Assembly: GCF_020748465.1 (NCBI RefSeq)
Contig: NZ_JAHZMP010000003.1
Location: 1-64,000 of the forward strand
Origin: Terrisporobacter mayombei
GTDB taxonomy: Bacteria; Bacillota; Clostridia; Peptostreptococcales; Peptostreptococcaceae
DNA: 64,000 nucleotides
Direction of reading: 5' to 3'
Below are positions 1-7,114 of the stretch, in pieces. The translations under genes were made by a program, and so were the position numbers. Within the stretch, counting starts at the first letter, position 1. Every line of letters starts with the position of its first letter. The notes beneath the pieces were generated by a model. The model was not told the DNA's origin. It searched no databases and worked only from the letters and a program-made list of their open reading frames with translations.

Positions 1-289
1 CAGCTATAGTTCTATCCATATTGTAATGAGGATGTGAGTTTACATCTGATGGCTCTCCATGAGTTGCCCATCTAGTATGCCCTATTCCTAAATGTCCATC
101 AATAGGATTTTTTTCTAGATCCTCAGCAAGTATTGCTAATCTACCTTTAAACTTTCTTATTTCTAATTTGTCACCAGTATTTACGGCAACACCTGCAGAG
201 TCATACCCTCTGTACTCTAATTTTGACAGTCCTTCTATTAAAACTCCTATTGCCTGTCTTTTTCCTAAATATCCAACTATTCCACACAT
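1..289 (-). CDS. glmS: Glucosamine-6-phosphate synthase (GFAT), N-terminal part
   Basis: Makes glucosamine-6-phosphate from fructose-6-phosphate and glutamine, the first step towards UDP-GlcNAc for the cell wall. The minus strand from 289 reads MCGIVGYLGKRQAIGVLIEG, then LSKLEYRGYDSAGVA and later GHTRWATHGEPSDVNSHPH. These are the N-terminal nucleophile Cys2 and the glutamine-binding segments of the class II amidotransferase domain. The gene runs off the window at base 1, so only about 96 codons are visible. The start is fixed by an AGGAGG site just upstream and by the need for Cys at position 2. Expression should be controlled by the ribozyme that precedes it. Confidence 0.96.
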   Translation of the reverse strand, partial: MCGIVGYLGKRQAIGVLIEGLSKLEYRGYDSAGVAVNTGDKLEIRKFKGRLAILAEDLEKNPIDGHLGIGHTRWATHGEPSDVNSHPHYNMDRTIA

Positions 290-344
290 ATTATGTGTCC
301 TCCTAAAAATATTATTTTATATATTTTTAGAGTTAGGTCATGAA

Positions 345-545
345 AAAGCTTACTTGAGTTTTCCTTTGTCCACAGAATCACTTCTATGATTTGAAAAAAC
401 CTTAACGATGGTAAACACACCGCAGAGCATCCGCCGAAAAATCGATTAACTCTGTCCTCGTCAACTTAACCCCCAATACTACTAATAAAAAATCATGTTA
501 TTGTTAAGTTCTGGCGCTTAGTATTTATATTTGACCTTACTCTTA
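345..545 (-). ncRNA. glmS ribozyme: glmS ribozyme (self-cleaving riboswitch)
   Basis: On the minus strand the leader carries the conserved glmS blocks in order: AAGCGCCAGAACTT, then GTTGACGAGGACAGAG, then TCGATTTTTCGGCGGATGC, then GTGATTCTGTGGACAAAGG. By family knowledge cleavage falls just before the G of GCGCC, that is between minus-strand bases 518 and 517, and glucosamine-6-phosphate is the cofactor. It sits directly upstream of glmS. The outer boundaries are approximate. Confidence 0.95.
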
Positions 546-607
546 ATTAAACTAATTTCAAAATAAATTTTTTAAAATTAAATTAACTATATTATTTTAT
601 AAGTACG

Positions 608-636
608 ATACTAATATATAATAAAGACTATGTCAA
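608..636 (-). promoter_or_regulatory. Putative sigma-A promoter of glmS
   Basis: A TTGACA -35 (631-636) and a TAGTAT -10 (608-613) on the minus strand are separated by 17 bases. A start near base 600 would give a leader of about 80 nt before the ribozyme cleavage point. Seen by eye only. Confidence 0.6.
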
Positions 637-756
637 TCTATATAAATAATCCTACCCATCATAATTTTTTTATCACACAACATAATTGTTTTATTTTACT
701 TGATCTCAAGGCACAGTAAATATAATTAAATTTAATTTTTAATTAGAATCATACAT

Positions 757-793
757 AAAAAAATCGCCTAAAATATTTTTTAGACGACTAATA
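757..793 (-). terminator. Intrinsic terminator after the ECF S-component gene
   Basis: On the minus strand TCGTCTAAAAAATATTTTAGGCGA forms a GC-capped hairpin followed by a run of T. It lies just after the stop of the gene ending at 808. Confidence 0.75.
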
Positions 794-807
794 TCTTTTT
801 TTATTAA

Positions 808-1377
808 TTATTTAATTCCTACATAATCTTTCATAGAATTTTTAATTGTATATGGTAAATATCTAATTACTAATACTGCCAATAAGCATGTCCCTAATTT
901 ATCTATTAAATTATTTCCCACCTTTGCAATAAATGATGCTGCAAATATACTGCTACCACTACTTCTTAACCACATAACAATTACATCAGATGCTGTTCCT
1001 GTTAAACCTCCGTAAATCGCAACCCCTATTGGAGTTCCTATTAATGGACAAACTATACTAAGAATTAATCCTGTTATAAACGCAGTTACATATGTAAATT
1101 TAAATCTTTTTGCAACAAATCCTACTATAAGTGCCACTGCCACATTGACTAATAAGAATGGAATATCTTTTATACTATACATAAATCCTGTTATTATATT
1201 TGTTAATGCTCCTACTATGACCCCTGGCATCGGGCCCATAAGTGCTGCAGTTATAACTGTTCCTAGTGTATCCAAATAGAATGGCAACTTAAGTGCACTT
1301 GTAGCTATACCCAGTACTATATTTACTGCTATTGCTAAACCACAAAAAGTTATCATTCTTGACTTACTACTATTCAT
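808..1377 (-). CDS. ECF transporter S component (substrate-binding membrane protein)
   Basis: A 189-residue, very hydrophobic protein with about five or six membrane segments. It has the layout of ECF transporter S components: a short basic N-terminus, then an AIAVNIVLG helix, LYLDTLGT-like and GPMPGVIVGALTNII segments. S components capture a vitamin or similar small molecule and dock onto a shared energising module (EcfT plus two ATPases), which is not in this window. The start is supported by a GGGAGATG site. It appears to be a single-gene unit with its own terminator. No riboswitch is visible upstream, so the substrate cannot be inferred. Confidence 0.78.
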   Translation of the reverse strand: MNSSKSRMITFCGLAIAVNIVLGIATSALKLPFYLDTLGTVITAALMGPMPGVIVGALTNIITGFMYSIKDIPFLLVNVAVALIVGFVAKRFKFTYVTAFITGLILSIVCPLIGTPIGVAIYGGLTGTASDVIVMWLRSSGSSIFAASFIAKVGNNLIDKLGTCLLAVLVIRYLPYTIKNSMKDYVGIK

Positions 1378-1483
1378 GATATCATCTCCCTTTTTATTAC
1401 ATTCCAGTTGAATTATATCATGGTTTTATTGAAGTTCAAACGAATCGCTATCATATATATAAAAATACAATACTGCTTATTAA

Positions 1484-2026
1484 TTATAAATTTTTTAAAT
1501 GAATAATTTCATCTTTTAAAGTTCTAATTGGTATTTTTATATTATGAATATCCAATAGTTTTTTTAATTCTTCTATAAATACACCTGATTCATTTTCTAG
1601 AGCTATGCTTTCTATTTTTTCATTCAATGACCTACATCCCCCAAGTTCCCCTCCATAATTACCTTTACAAGTAAAGTTGTATCCACAACTAGGGCTACCA
1701 TCTATAGCCACAATACCTACTATTTCAAATTTTTCTTTATTTGTATAATACTCTATTAATTGTTCTATTATAGGCTTTAATATAGTATTACAATGATTTT
1801 TAAAAAATGGATTATCAAATTGATTTTTTTCATGTCCCCAACGCTTTGAACCATACATTGTAAACTCTGGACATGGTAATTGTAATAGTTCTATATCCTT
1901 TTTAAAAACTTCATTCAATAATTCTTTTCTTAAATCATTTTCTTCGTTAATTTCTTCCATATTATAACTTTCAACTTTTGATGCCCTATTTAAAATGCAA
2001 TGTGTTACAACTAAAATTCTTTTCAT
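1484..2026 (-). CDS. TudS-related putative desulfidase (DUF523-like)
   Basis: A 180-residue soluble protein with the cysteine pattern of the TudS/DUF523 group: THCILNRAS near residues 8-16, a LPCPEF segment near 50-55 and GSPSCGYNFTCKG around residue 110. TudS proteins bind a [4Fe-4S] cluster and remove sulfur from thiouracil. The closest named group I recall is the CD3072-type TudS-related family known from Clostridioides, for which desulfidase activity is a prediction. The start is at ATG with a GGGGG-type site upstream. It lies alone between the ECF S component and uppP. Confidence 0.72.
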   Translation of the reverse strand: MKRILVVTHCILNRASKVESYNMEEINEENDLRKELLNEVFKKDIELLQLPCPEFTMYGSKRWGHEKNQFDNPFFKNHCNTILKPIIEQLIEYYTNKEKFEIVGIVAIDGSPSCGYNFTCKGNYGGELGGCRSLNEKIESIALENESGVFIEELKKLLDIHNIKIPIRTLKDEIIHLKNL

Positions 2027-2068
2027 AATTCCCCCTTATTTCATTATCAATTATTATTTTTATTATAT

Positions 2069-2111
2069 ATTAAAAAAGCCATGGTATTTTATTTTTACCA
2101 TAGCTTTATAT
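2069..2111 (-). terminator. Intrinsic terminator after uppP
   Basis: On the minus strand AAAGCTATGGTA pairs with TACCATGGCTTT around an A/T loop and is followed by a T run. It lies about 20 bases past the uppP stop. Confidence 0.8.
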
Positions 2112-2127
2112 AAAATTCTAAATTGTT

Positions 2128-2955
2128 TTACATCATAAAGAAGAAGTATGCTAATAAAATAATACCAAGTATTATTCTATACCATCCGAATACTTTAAAG
2201 TCATGTTTTTTAATATATCCCATAAGGAATTTTATTGACCATACAGATACTACAAATGATACTACAGTACCCACACCTAGTACAATTAATTCAAAACTTG
2301 TAAATGCAAATCCAAATTTCAATAACTTAAGTAAACTTGCACCAAACATTACTGGTATAGCTAAGAAGAATGTGAATTCTGCTGCTATTTCTCTTGATAC
2401 GCCTATTAATAATGCTCCAACTATTGTTGCTCCTGAACGAGATGTTCCTGGGAAAACTGCGGCTATTAATTGGAATAATCCTATAGTTATAGCCATTTTA
2501 TATGTAAGTTGATTCATATTTGTAACTTTAGGTATTTTACCCTTGTTATGATTTTCAACTACTATAAATAAAATACCGAATATAATAAGCATAGTAGCTA
2601 CTGTTTGGAAATTATAAAATAGTGCATTTATTTGATCATCCCATAGTAGACCAACTACTGCTGCAGGAACACAAGCAATTACTATTTTAATCCACATAAT
2701 AATTATGTCTTTTTGTATAAATGGTTTTCTATCAAAGTTAAAAGGAAAAATCTTTTTCCAATATAAAATTACAACAGCCATAATCGCACCTAACTGTATC
2801 ACTACAAAGAACATTTCTTTGAAAGCTGGCGACATGCCTAATTGTAGAAATTCATCGACTAATATCATATGGCCTGTACTACTTACTGGAAGCCATTCTG
2901 TAATTCCTTCAATAATACCCAATATGGCGGCTTTAAATATTTCTATCCATTCCAT
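2128..2955 (-). CDS. uppP: Undecaprenyl-diphosphatase
   Basis: Dephosphorylates undecaprenyl pyrophosphate to the monophosphate lipid carrier used for peptidoglycan and other envelope polymers. Overproduction gives bacitracin resistance (BacA). The 275-residue polytopic membrane protein carries both signature motifs: EGITEWLPVSSTGH at residues 16-29, with the catalytic Glu and Ser/His, and PGTSRSG at 169-175. Length is normal for the family. The start has a GAGGTG site seven bases upstream. A promoter and a hairpin with a T tail precede it (separate entries). Confidence 0.95.
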   Translation of the reverse strand: MEWIEIFKAAILGIIEGITEWLPVSSTGHMILVDEFLQLGMSPAFKEMFFVVIQLGAIMAVVILYWKKIFPFNFDRKPFIQKDIIIMWIKIVIACVPAAVVGLLWDDQINALFYNFQTVATMLIIFGILFIVVENHNKGKIPKVTNMNQLTYKMAITIGLFQLIAAVFPGTSRSGATIVGALLIGVSREIAAEFTFFLAIPVMFGASLLKLLKFGFAFTSFELIVLGVGTVVSFVVSVWSIKFLMGYIKKHDFKVFGWYRIILGIILLAYFFFMM

Positions 2956-2991
2956 GTTTTCACCTCATTTATATTTTCTTTATTTGAATAA

Positions 2992-3029
2992 AAAAAACCT
3001 AATTAATATTTAGGTCTTTTTCTAGTATA
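2992..3029 (-). promoter_or_regulatory. uppP extended -10 promoter followed at once by a terminator-like hairpin
   Basis: The minus strand reads TATGGTATACT, an extended -10 (core TATACT at 3024-3029). It is followed within about ten bases by ACCTAA-loop-TTAGGT and eight T residues, ending some 40 bases before the uppP start codon. The hairpin would be the very 5' end of the uppP mRNA. It could be an attenuator or a stabilising 5' hairpin; the sequence does not decide. Confidence 0.5.
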
Positions 3030-3169
3030 CCATATAAAGTATGACTTAGCTTCATAATTTTATACTTACCATTTTGTAATAAAATCACAAATTTCCAAAA
3101 AATAAAAATCTAATTTGCCTAAATCATCTAATACAACTACACCTAATACGTATAACTATTTTCAATGTA

Positions 3170-3207
3170 AAAAAAGTTATCTAAAATATTTTTAGATAAC
3201 TTTCTCT
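3170..3207 (-). terminator. Bidirectional-looking terminator after the NhaC-family gene
   Basis: AAAGTTATCTAAAA pairs with TTTTAGATAACTTT around a short loop, with T runs on both strands. It lies 16 bases past the stop of the gene ending at 3223. Confidence 0.8.
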
Positions 3208-3222
3208 ATATTAGGTAGTTAG

Positions 3223-4542
3223 CTATGCTATTTTTTCTGATTTTCCTTTATTACTTTTAACTCTAGGAAGACCTAGTCCTATAGCAACCATACCACACAC
3301 AAACATTAATATTGGATAGTGTAAGTACCCAATTATTGCAAATGGTGATATTCCAGCCAAGCCTGCTGCAGTTAATAGTTGTGCTCCATAAGGAATTATT
3401 CCTTGCCATACTGATGAAAATATGTCCAATATACTAGCCGATTTTTTTGAATCTATTGCATATTCATCAGCTATATCTTTAGCAATTGGTCCAGCCATTA
3501 CTATAGCTATAGTATTATTTGCAGTACATAAGTCTACAATACTGACTAATGCTGCTATTCCAAATTCAGCGCCTTTCTTATTTTTAATTTTACTTTGTAT
3601 AAAATCAAGTACAAAATCTATTCCTCCATTAAACTTAATAAGTTCAACCATACCACCAACTACAACAGATATCATGCAAAGTTCAAACATTCCCGCCATT
3701 CCTTCTGATACCGCTGTTATTACTCCAAATAAATCTAGAGACCCTGTTATTATTCCTATAGTTCCTGCAAATATTACTCCTCCACCAAGAAGTAAAAATA
3801 CATTTGCTCCAAGGACTGCACCAAGAAGTACAAATAAATATGGTAAAACTTTTACTAACTCATAGTTATATGTTTCATTTGATACACTTACATATCCTCT
3901 ACTCATTACAGTTAATAATATTATAGTAATTATAGCTGCTGGCAGTACTATTAAAAAGTTTACTTTAAATTTATCTCTCATTTCACAACCTTGTGTTCTA
4001 GTAGCAGCAATTGTTGTATCAGATATCATTGATAAGTTATCACCAAACATTGCTCCACCTACTACTGCACCTAAAACTAAGGCTACTGGGATTCCAGTTT
4101 TTGAAGCAACTGCTACACCTATTGGACCTATTGCCGCTATAGTTCCTACTGATGTTCCCATTGATATAGATATAAAGCATCCTATAACAAATAATCCTGT
4201 AACTAATAAGTTGGCTGGTACTACTGATAAACCTAAATTTACTACTGAATCAGCTCCACCCATGGCTTTTGATACACCACTGAAAGCTCCTGCAAATAAG
4301 AATATTATAAGCATTAAAATAATATCTTTATTTCCTCCGCCTTTGCAAAATACTTCCATCTTCTCGTTAAAATCAGCTTTTCTATTAAATAAAAATGCTA
4401 CTGCCGTTGAAATTATAAACGCCACTAAAGTAGGCATTTTATAAAAATCTCCACTAATGACTCCGCTGCCAATAAATAAAATTAAAAATATACCTAATGG
4501 TAATAATGCCAATGCACTACCTTTTTGTCTTTCCTTACTCAT
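3223..4542 (-). CDS. metT: NhaC-family transporter, probably the methionine transporter MetT
   Basis: A 439-residue polytopic membrane protein of the NhaC superfamily, which usually gets the label Na+/H+ antiporter. About eleven membrane segments are visible. The family's conserved middle is present: MGTSVGTIAAIGPIGVA near residue 130 and GAVVGGAMFGDNLSMISDTT near 160. What changes the call is the leader: a clear SAM-I riboswitch and terminator lie directly upstream, so expression should fall when S-adenosylmethionine is high. Comparative genomics of methionine regulons predicted that S-box-controlled NhaC homologues (MetT) import methionine. The family is certain and the substrate is inferred from regulation. 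Confidence 0.75.
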   Translation of the reverse strand: MSKERQKGSALALLPLGIFLILFIGSGVISGDFYKMPTLVAFIISTAVAFLFNRKADFNEKMEVFCKGGGNKDIILMLIIFLFAGAFSGVSKAMGGADSVVNLGLSVVPANLLVTGLFVIGCFISISMGTSVGTIAAIGPIGVAVASKTGIPVALVLGAVVGGAMFGDNLSMISDTTIAATRTQGCEMRDKFKVNFLIVLPAAIITIILLTVMSRGYVSVSNETYNYELVKVLPYLFVLLGAVLGANVFLLLGGGVIFAGTIGIITGSLDLFGVITAVSEGMAGMFELCMISVVVGGMVELIKFNGGIDFVLDFIQSKIKNKKGAEFGIAALVSIVDLCTANNTIAIVMAGPIAKDIADEYAIDSKKSASILDIFSSVWQGIIPYGAQLLTAAGLAGISPFAIIGYLHYPILMFVCGMVAIGLGLPRVKSNKGKSEKIA

Positions 4543-4601
4543 AATTATTCTTCCTCCCCCATGTAATACTTACTATCTGTTTAAATTTTTATTCTTAAGA
4601 C

Positions 4602-4635
4602 TAAAAAAAGCTTGAGAATAATCTCAAGCTTTTAT
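4602..4635 (-). terminator. SAM riboswitch expression-platform terminator
   Basis: AAAGCTTGAGATT pairs with AATCTCAAGCTTT on the minus strand and is followed by seven T residues. It lies between the aptamer and the coding start at 4542. Confidence 0.9.
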
Positions 4636-4756
4636 AAACTACGTTATTCCTCATCTTTCAGCCTTCGCTGCAGGATTTAGCACCTTTTTATATATAAATA
4701 TATATCGGTTGCCGGGTATCATAGGGCCTGTCCCTCTACCACTCTTGATAAGTAAG
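4636..4756 (-). ncRNA. SAM riboswitch: SAM-I riboswitch (S box)
   Basis: The minus strand reads CTTATCAAGAGTGGTAGAGG, then GACAGGCCCTATGATACCCG, GCAACCG, an AT-rich hairpin, GGTGCTAAATCCTGCAG, GAAGGCTGAAAGATGAG. These are the S-box conserved blocks in the right order. It ends in an intrinsic terminator, so by family rule SAM binding stops transcription of the NhaC-family gene. Confidence 0.95.
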
Positions 4757-4935
4757 TAAATATTTATTTTTGTTATAAGTAATATATTAGAATATTTTTT
4801 ATTCACTGTCAACTTCTTTATTATTTGACATTTATTTTTTATGAATAATTATCATATATCACTTTCTTTTATTATTACACGTTTCATAACTCACCTCTAT
4901 TAAGTGAATAAATAGCTTATATTTTTTTCAATAAT
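4757..4935. other. AT-rich intergenic stretch
   Basis: This stretch lies between the SAM riboswitch and the cell-wall hydrolase terminator. It must hold the promoter of the riboswitch transcript on the minus strand, but I see no convincing hexamer pair and no gene. Confidence 0.4.
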
Positions 4936-4942
4936 AAAAAAA

Positions 4943-4971
4943 GGAATTATTAAGATTTACTTAATAATTCC
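4943..4971 (-). terminator. Intrinsic terminator after the NlpC/P60 gene
   Basis: A 12-bp perfect stem (4943-4954 with 4960-4971) and a five-base loop, followed on the minus strand by a T run. Confidence 0.9.
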
Positions 4972-4996
4972 AATATGCACTTTTTCTTTTCGATGA

Positions 4997-6352
4997 TTAT
5001 AAAACTCTTCTTGCATTTACATAAGCATTTACATAGTATGAACTATTCAGATCATTTATAACAACTCTTCCTTGACCTGATGCAGCATGAATTAATTGTC
5101 CATTTCCTATGTAGATACCACAGTGAGTAACTCCACCATTGTTTGAACCAACAGTGTCAAAGAATACTAAGTCTCCTGGTTTTAAATTACTTCTACTTAC
5201 ATAAGTTCCATAGTTACTTTGTAAAGATGATGTTCTAGGTAATGTTATTCCAGCAGCATTTTTAAATACATAGTATGTAAACCCTGAACAGTCAAATCCA
5301 CTAGGTCCTTGAGCACCCCATACATAAGGCTTCCCTAATAATGTTTTTGCATAAGAAATTATCTTACTTGCTGAAGCGCTAGTTGAAGTATTTGAATTTG
5401 AAGAACCCCCTGATGATGGTTTCGTACTAGTTAAATATGTGCTAGAAACATATCCTGTTATACTTCCACTAGTTATTTTCGACCATCCATTACTTGTTGA
5501 TTTAACAGTTACTTTTGTTCCATGATTTAATGTAGTGATTACTGAGTAGTTTGTTCCTGCTCCTTTTCTTACATTTAATCCAGCCTTTGAGTCTACATAT
5601 TTAGTAGTTGATGTTTCACTATTTGAATCATTACCAGTACTTGGCTTACTACTACTTAAATATGAACTAGAAACATATCCTGTTATACTTCCGCTAGTAA
5701 TTTTTGACCATCCATTACTTGTTGATTTTACAGTTACTTTTGTTCCATGACTTAATGTAGTAATTACTGAGTAGCTTGTTCCTGCTCCCTTTCTTACATT
5801 TAGTCCAACACTTGCATCTACATATTTAGTAATTGATGTTTCATTGCTATCATTATTTGAAGTGTTACCTGAACTCGACGATTTACTACTTAAATATTGA
5901 TTCGAAACATATCCTGTTATACTTCCACTAGAAATTTTTGACCAATCACCACTTGTAGTTATTACTTTAACTTTAGTTCCATTAGTTAATGTTGCTATCT
6001 TAGCATAGCTAGTTGATGGCCCTTTTCTTACATTTAATCCAGCTGAAGTATTAACATATTTCTCACTTGTTGAAGTTGATGTTCCCTCTGATATATAATC
6101 CTTGTGAACATAACCTGTTTTTGAGTTATATTTTATTTTTCTCCAACTACCATTTGAGCCTAAGTAAGTAACTGTTTTTCCTTTTTCTATTTTACCCATA
6201 GAATCATACTCTTTGCTTGGTCCAGTTCTAAAGTTTACTCTTCCTGTTATTGTTCTTGTATCATCTGCATGAGAGTTCGTTACATCGGTCATTGGCGCTA
6301 CTAGCGCTGTAGCTAGCATACCTGCCATTACATATTTTTTATTTATACTCAT
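4997..6352 (-). CDS. Secreted SH3b-repeat NlpC/P60 peptidoglycan hydrolase
   Basis: A 451-residue secreted cell-wall enzyme. Residues 1-29 are a signal peptide (MSINKKY then a hydrophobic run ending NSHADD). Four bacterial SH3 domains follow, at about 33-93, 99-160, 176-236 and 251-311. Each has an N(V/F)R(T/K)G(P/A) start and a GYV(S/H) end, and Ser/Thr/Asn-rich linkers join them. The C-terminal NlpC/P60 domain (about 327-451) has the catalytic triad in place: Cys355 in FDCSGF, His410 in THCGIY, and His422 in LIHAAS. By family it cleaves D-Glu-DAP type stem-peptide bonds, with the SH3 domains binding the wall. Domains 3 and 4 are almost identical. No good ribosome binding site sits next to the ATG (see findings). 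Confidence 0.93.
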   Translation of the reverse strand: MSINKKYVMAGMLATALVAPMTDVTNSHADDTRTITGRVNFRTGPSKEYDSMGKIEKGKTVTYLGSNGSWRKIKYNSKTGYVHKDYISEGTSTSTSEKYVNTSAGLNVRKGPSTSYAKIATLTNGTKVKVITTSGDWSKISSGSITGYVSNQYLSSKSSSSGNTSNNDSNETSITKYVDASVGLNVRKGAGTSYSVITTLSHGTKVTVKSTSNGWSKITSGSITGYVSSSYLSSSKPSTGNDSNSETSTTKYVDSKAGLNVRKGAGTNYSVITTLNHGTKVTVKSTSNGWSKITSGSITGYVSSTYLTSTKPSSGGSSNSNTSTSASASKIISYAKTLLGKPYVWGAQGPSGFDCSGFTYYVFKNAAGITLPRTSSLQSNYGTYVSRSNLKPGDLVFFDTVGSNNGGVTHCGIYIGNGQLIHAASGQGRVVINDLNSSYYVNAYVNARRVL

Positions 6353-6364
6353 ATTTAATCGATT

Positions 6365-6397
6365 TTACAATTTTATAAATTGTAATTTCTATCCCCC
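6365..6397 (-). promoter_or_regulatory. Distant ribosome binding site and leader hairpin of the NlpC/P60 gene
   Basis: The only strong Shine-Dalgarno stretch, GGGGG at 6393-6397, is 40 bases from the ATG at 6352. Between them lies a perfect 9-bp hairpin (6365-6373 with 6377-6385, three-base loop). An in-frame stop rules out an upstream start. Folding would bring the site closer to the start codon, so structure-dependent translation is possible. Of the rest of 6398-6612 I see only AT-rich sequence. Confidence 0.4.
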
Positions 6398-6614
6398 TTC
6401 CAATATGTAACATATATGAGACATATTTACTTGGTATTAATACTATTATTACATTTTTACATTAGTTTGTCTATATTTCGACAGTAAAAAAAATACAAAT
6501 TTGTAACTTTTTCGTAACTTTTTCTATTTAAAATTATAATCTCTTCCCTAATTTAATTTTAATAAACATTATTTATGGAAAACAATTGTTTTTTTGTAAT
6601 TTTTATCCAATATG

Positions 6615-6665
6615 ACAAAAAAATAAAATGGTGAATCTTATCAGATATCACCATTTTATTTATAA
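6615..6665 (-). terminator. Intrinsic terminator after trxA
   Basis: AATAAAATGGTGA pairs with TCACCATTTTATT around a 13-base loop, and T runs flank it. It follows the trxA stop on the minus strand. Confidence 0.8.
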
Positions 6666-6680
6666 TAAATTTGTTTATTT

Positions 6681-6989
6681 TTATAATTGAGCTTCTATCT
6701 TTGCTTTTATATGTTCTTTTGGAAGGAAACCTACCATTTTATCCACTGCTTCACCATCTTTAAATATTATCATTGTTGGAACAGTTGTTATTGCATATTT
6801 TCTTGCAACATCTAATGCTTGATCCACATCAACTTTAAAGAAGTTAACTTCATCCATTTCTCCACTTAATTCTTCAAATACAGGAGCTAACATTTTGCAA
6901 GGTCCACACCAAGTTGCAAAAAAATCTACTACACATACTCCCTTTTCTATTGATGTATTAAAATTATCGTTATTAAGTATTTGTGCCAT
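6681..6989 (-). CDS. trxA: Thioredoxin
   Basis: A cytoplasmic dithiol-disulfide reductant of about 102 residues, the usual thioredoxin size. The redox motif WCGPC is at residues 27-31, and the cis-proline comes in TVPTMIIF. The start is placed at 6989 (MAQILNN), not at the in-frame ATG at 7004. The longer start codon is itself part of the ATGGAGG ribosome binding site, whose GGAGG lies eight bases before the 6989 ATG. No thioredoxin reductase gene is adjacent. The next gene upstream is the CoA-disulfide reductase fusion, so the two thiol-redox genes are neighbours in the same direction, 125 bases apart. Confidence 0.95.
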   Translation of the reverse strand: MAQILNNDNFNTSIEKGVCVVDFFATWCGPCKMLAPVFEELSGEMDEVNFFKVDVDQALDVARKYAITTVPTMIIFKDGEAVDKMVGFLPKEHIKAKIEAQL

Positions 6990-7114
6990 TAAAATATCCT
7001 CCATATTTTTCTATATTTTGTTTGTCATTTATATTTTATTACAATAACAAATTTATATCCATATTATTATTAATATATATACCCACTTTTTACATAAATA
7101 CACATTTTTTATAT

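Noticed and set aside
3422..3865. Long plus-strand frame opposite the NhaC-family gene
   Set aside because: It has no ribosome binding site, its composition is low-complexity Ile/Ser/Pro/Thr, and it lies entirely antisense to a clear gene. The same holds for long antisense frames at 7230, 11298, 29059, 33699, 51790, 54190 and 55800.
4640..4756. SAM riboswitch read as an artefact because it precedes an antiporter-like gene
   Set aside because: All S-box blocks and a terminator are present in order, so the riboswitch is real and the transporter label is what should change.
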